7,339 nt of DNA from Synergistaceae bacterium (GTDB taxonomy: Bacteria > Synergistota > Synergistia > Synergistales > Synergistaceae): contig JAUNSQ010000026.1 of the NCBI GenBank assembly GCA_030539135.1, positions 6,459 through 13,797 on the forward strand, read 5' to 3'. Position 1 is the stretch's first letter. The number at the start of each line of letters is the position of its first letter. Below, in pieces: positions 7,257 to 7,339 of this stretch. The notes beneath the pieces are model-generated. The model ran no database searches. It saw only the letters and a list, made by a program, of their open reading frames with translations, and was not told the origin of the DNA. The translations under genes were made by a program, and so were the position numbers.

Positions 7257-7339
7257 CTATTCAGCAGTTTCCATTTTCGCCTTCCCCTTTGAGTTTCCAG
7301 CGCCCGTCTCCCATGACATGCCAAGGTATGCCGTGAGCT
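7257..7339 (-). CDS. 3' end of an unidentified upstream gene (frame uncertain)
   Basis: Only the last 26 codons or so fall inside the window. The frame annotated here ends with TAG at 7259-7257 and would encode a C-terminus ending GKAKMETAE, a hydrophilic tail after a short stretch reading LTAYLGMSW. A second minus-strand frame ending with TGA at 7263-7261 is equally open and would end WKLKGEGENGNC, so the choice is unresolved. A third frame stays open somewhat longer into the AT-rich spacer. The evidence that a gene ends here is the open frames, the balanced composition compared with the AT-rich spacer that follows, and the terminator-like hairpin just downstream. I do not recognise the product. 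Confidence 0.35.
   Translation of the reverse strand, partial: LTAYLGMSWETGAGNSKGKAKMETAE

Noticed and set aside
7290..7320. WETG in one possible C-terminal frame, resembling the CheR-docking NWETF pentapeptide of chemoreceptors
   Set aside because: It is not at the extreme C-terminus, matches only three residues, and the frame itself is uncertain.

Overview
The window holds two adjacent signalling genes on the minus strand, plus the 3' end of a third gene at the right edge. All three run right to left, and nothing convincing is encoded on the plus strand. Base composition is intermediate, ATA isoleucine codons are frequent, and both signalling proteins are large, multidomain and soluble. 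This would suit an anaerobic, possibly gut-associated bacterium of the Synergistota or a similar lineage. That placement is a low-confidence impression, because the window has no rRNA or other phylogenetic marker.

Layout from right to left, in the direction of transcription. Positions 7339-7257 carry the last codons of an unidentified upstream gene. Two reading frames are open there and I cannot choose firmly between them. A bulged hairpin followed by a T-rich tract (7243-7204) may terminate that gene. An AT-rich intergenic stretch follows, with a plausible sigma-70-type promoter (-35 at 7150-7145, -10 at 7127-7122) and an A/T tract just upstream of it. The predicted leader of about 140 nt can form three consecutive small hairpins.

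Positions 6973-2096 encode a 1625-residue cyclic-di-GMP turnover protein that begins with GTG. Its order is PAS-PAS-GGDEF, then PAS-PAS-PAS-like-GGDEF(degenerate), then GAF-GGDEF(degenerate)-EAL. The first GGDEF domain has an intact signature and inhibitory site. The EAL domain keeps nearly all known catalytic residues, so the protein is probably bifunctional, with many sensory inputs.

After a 26-nt gap with a strong Shine-Dalgarno sequence, a CheB-CheR fusion gene starts at 2069 and runs off the left edge. It has a CheB methylesterase domain with its catalytic triad, a CheR methyltransferase domain, a PAS-like domain, and the beginning of the Glu/Asn-rich coiled coil typical of the family. 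The pair looks like one transcription unit linking c-di-GMP turnover with reversible carboxyl methylation. Tandem placement of such genes is the most interesting feature here. I see no CRISPR array, mobile element, tRNA or rRNA.
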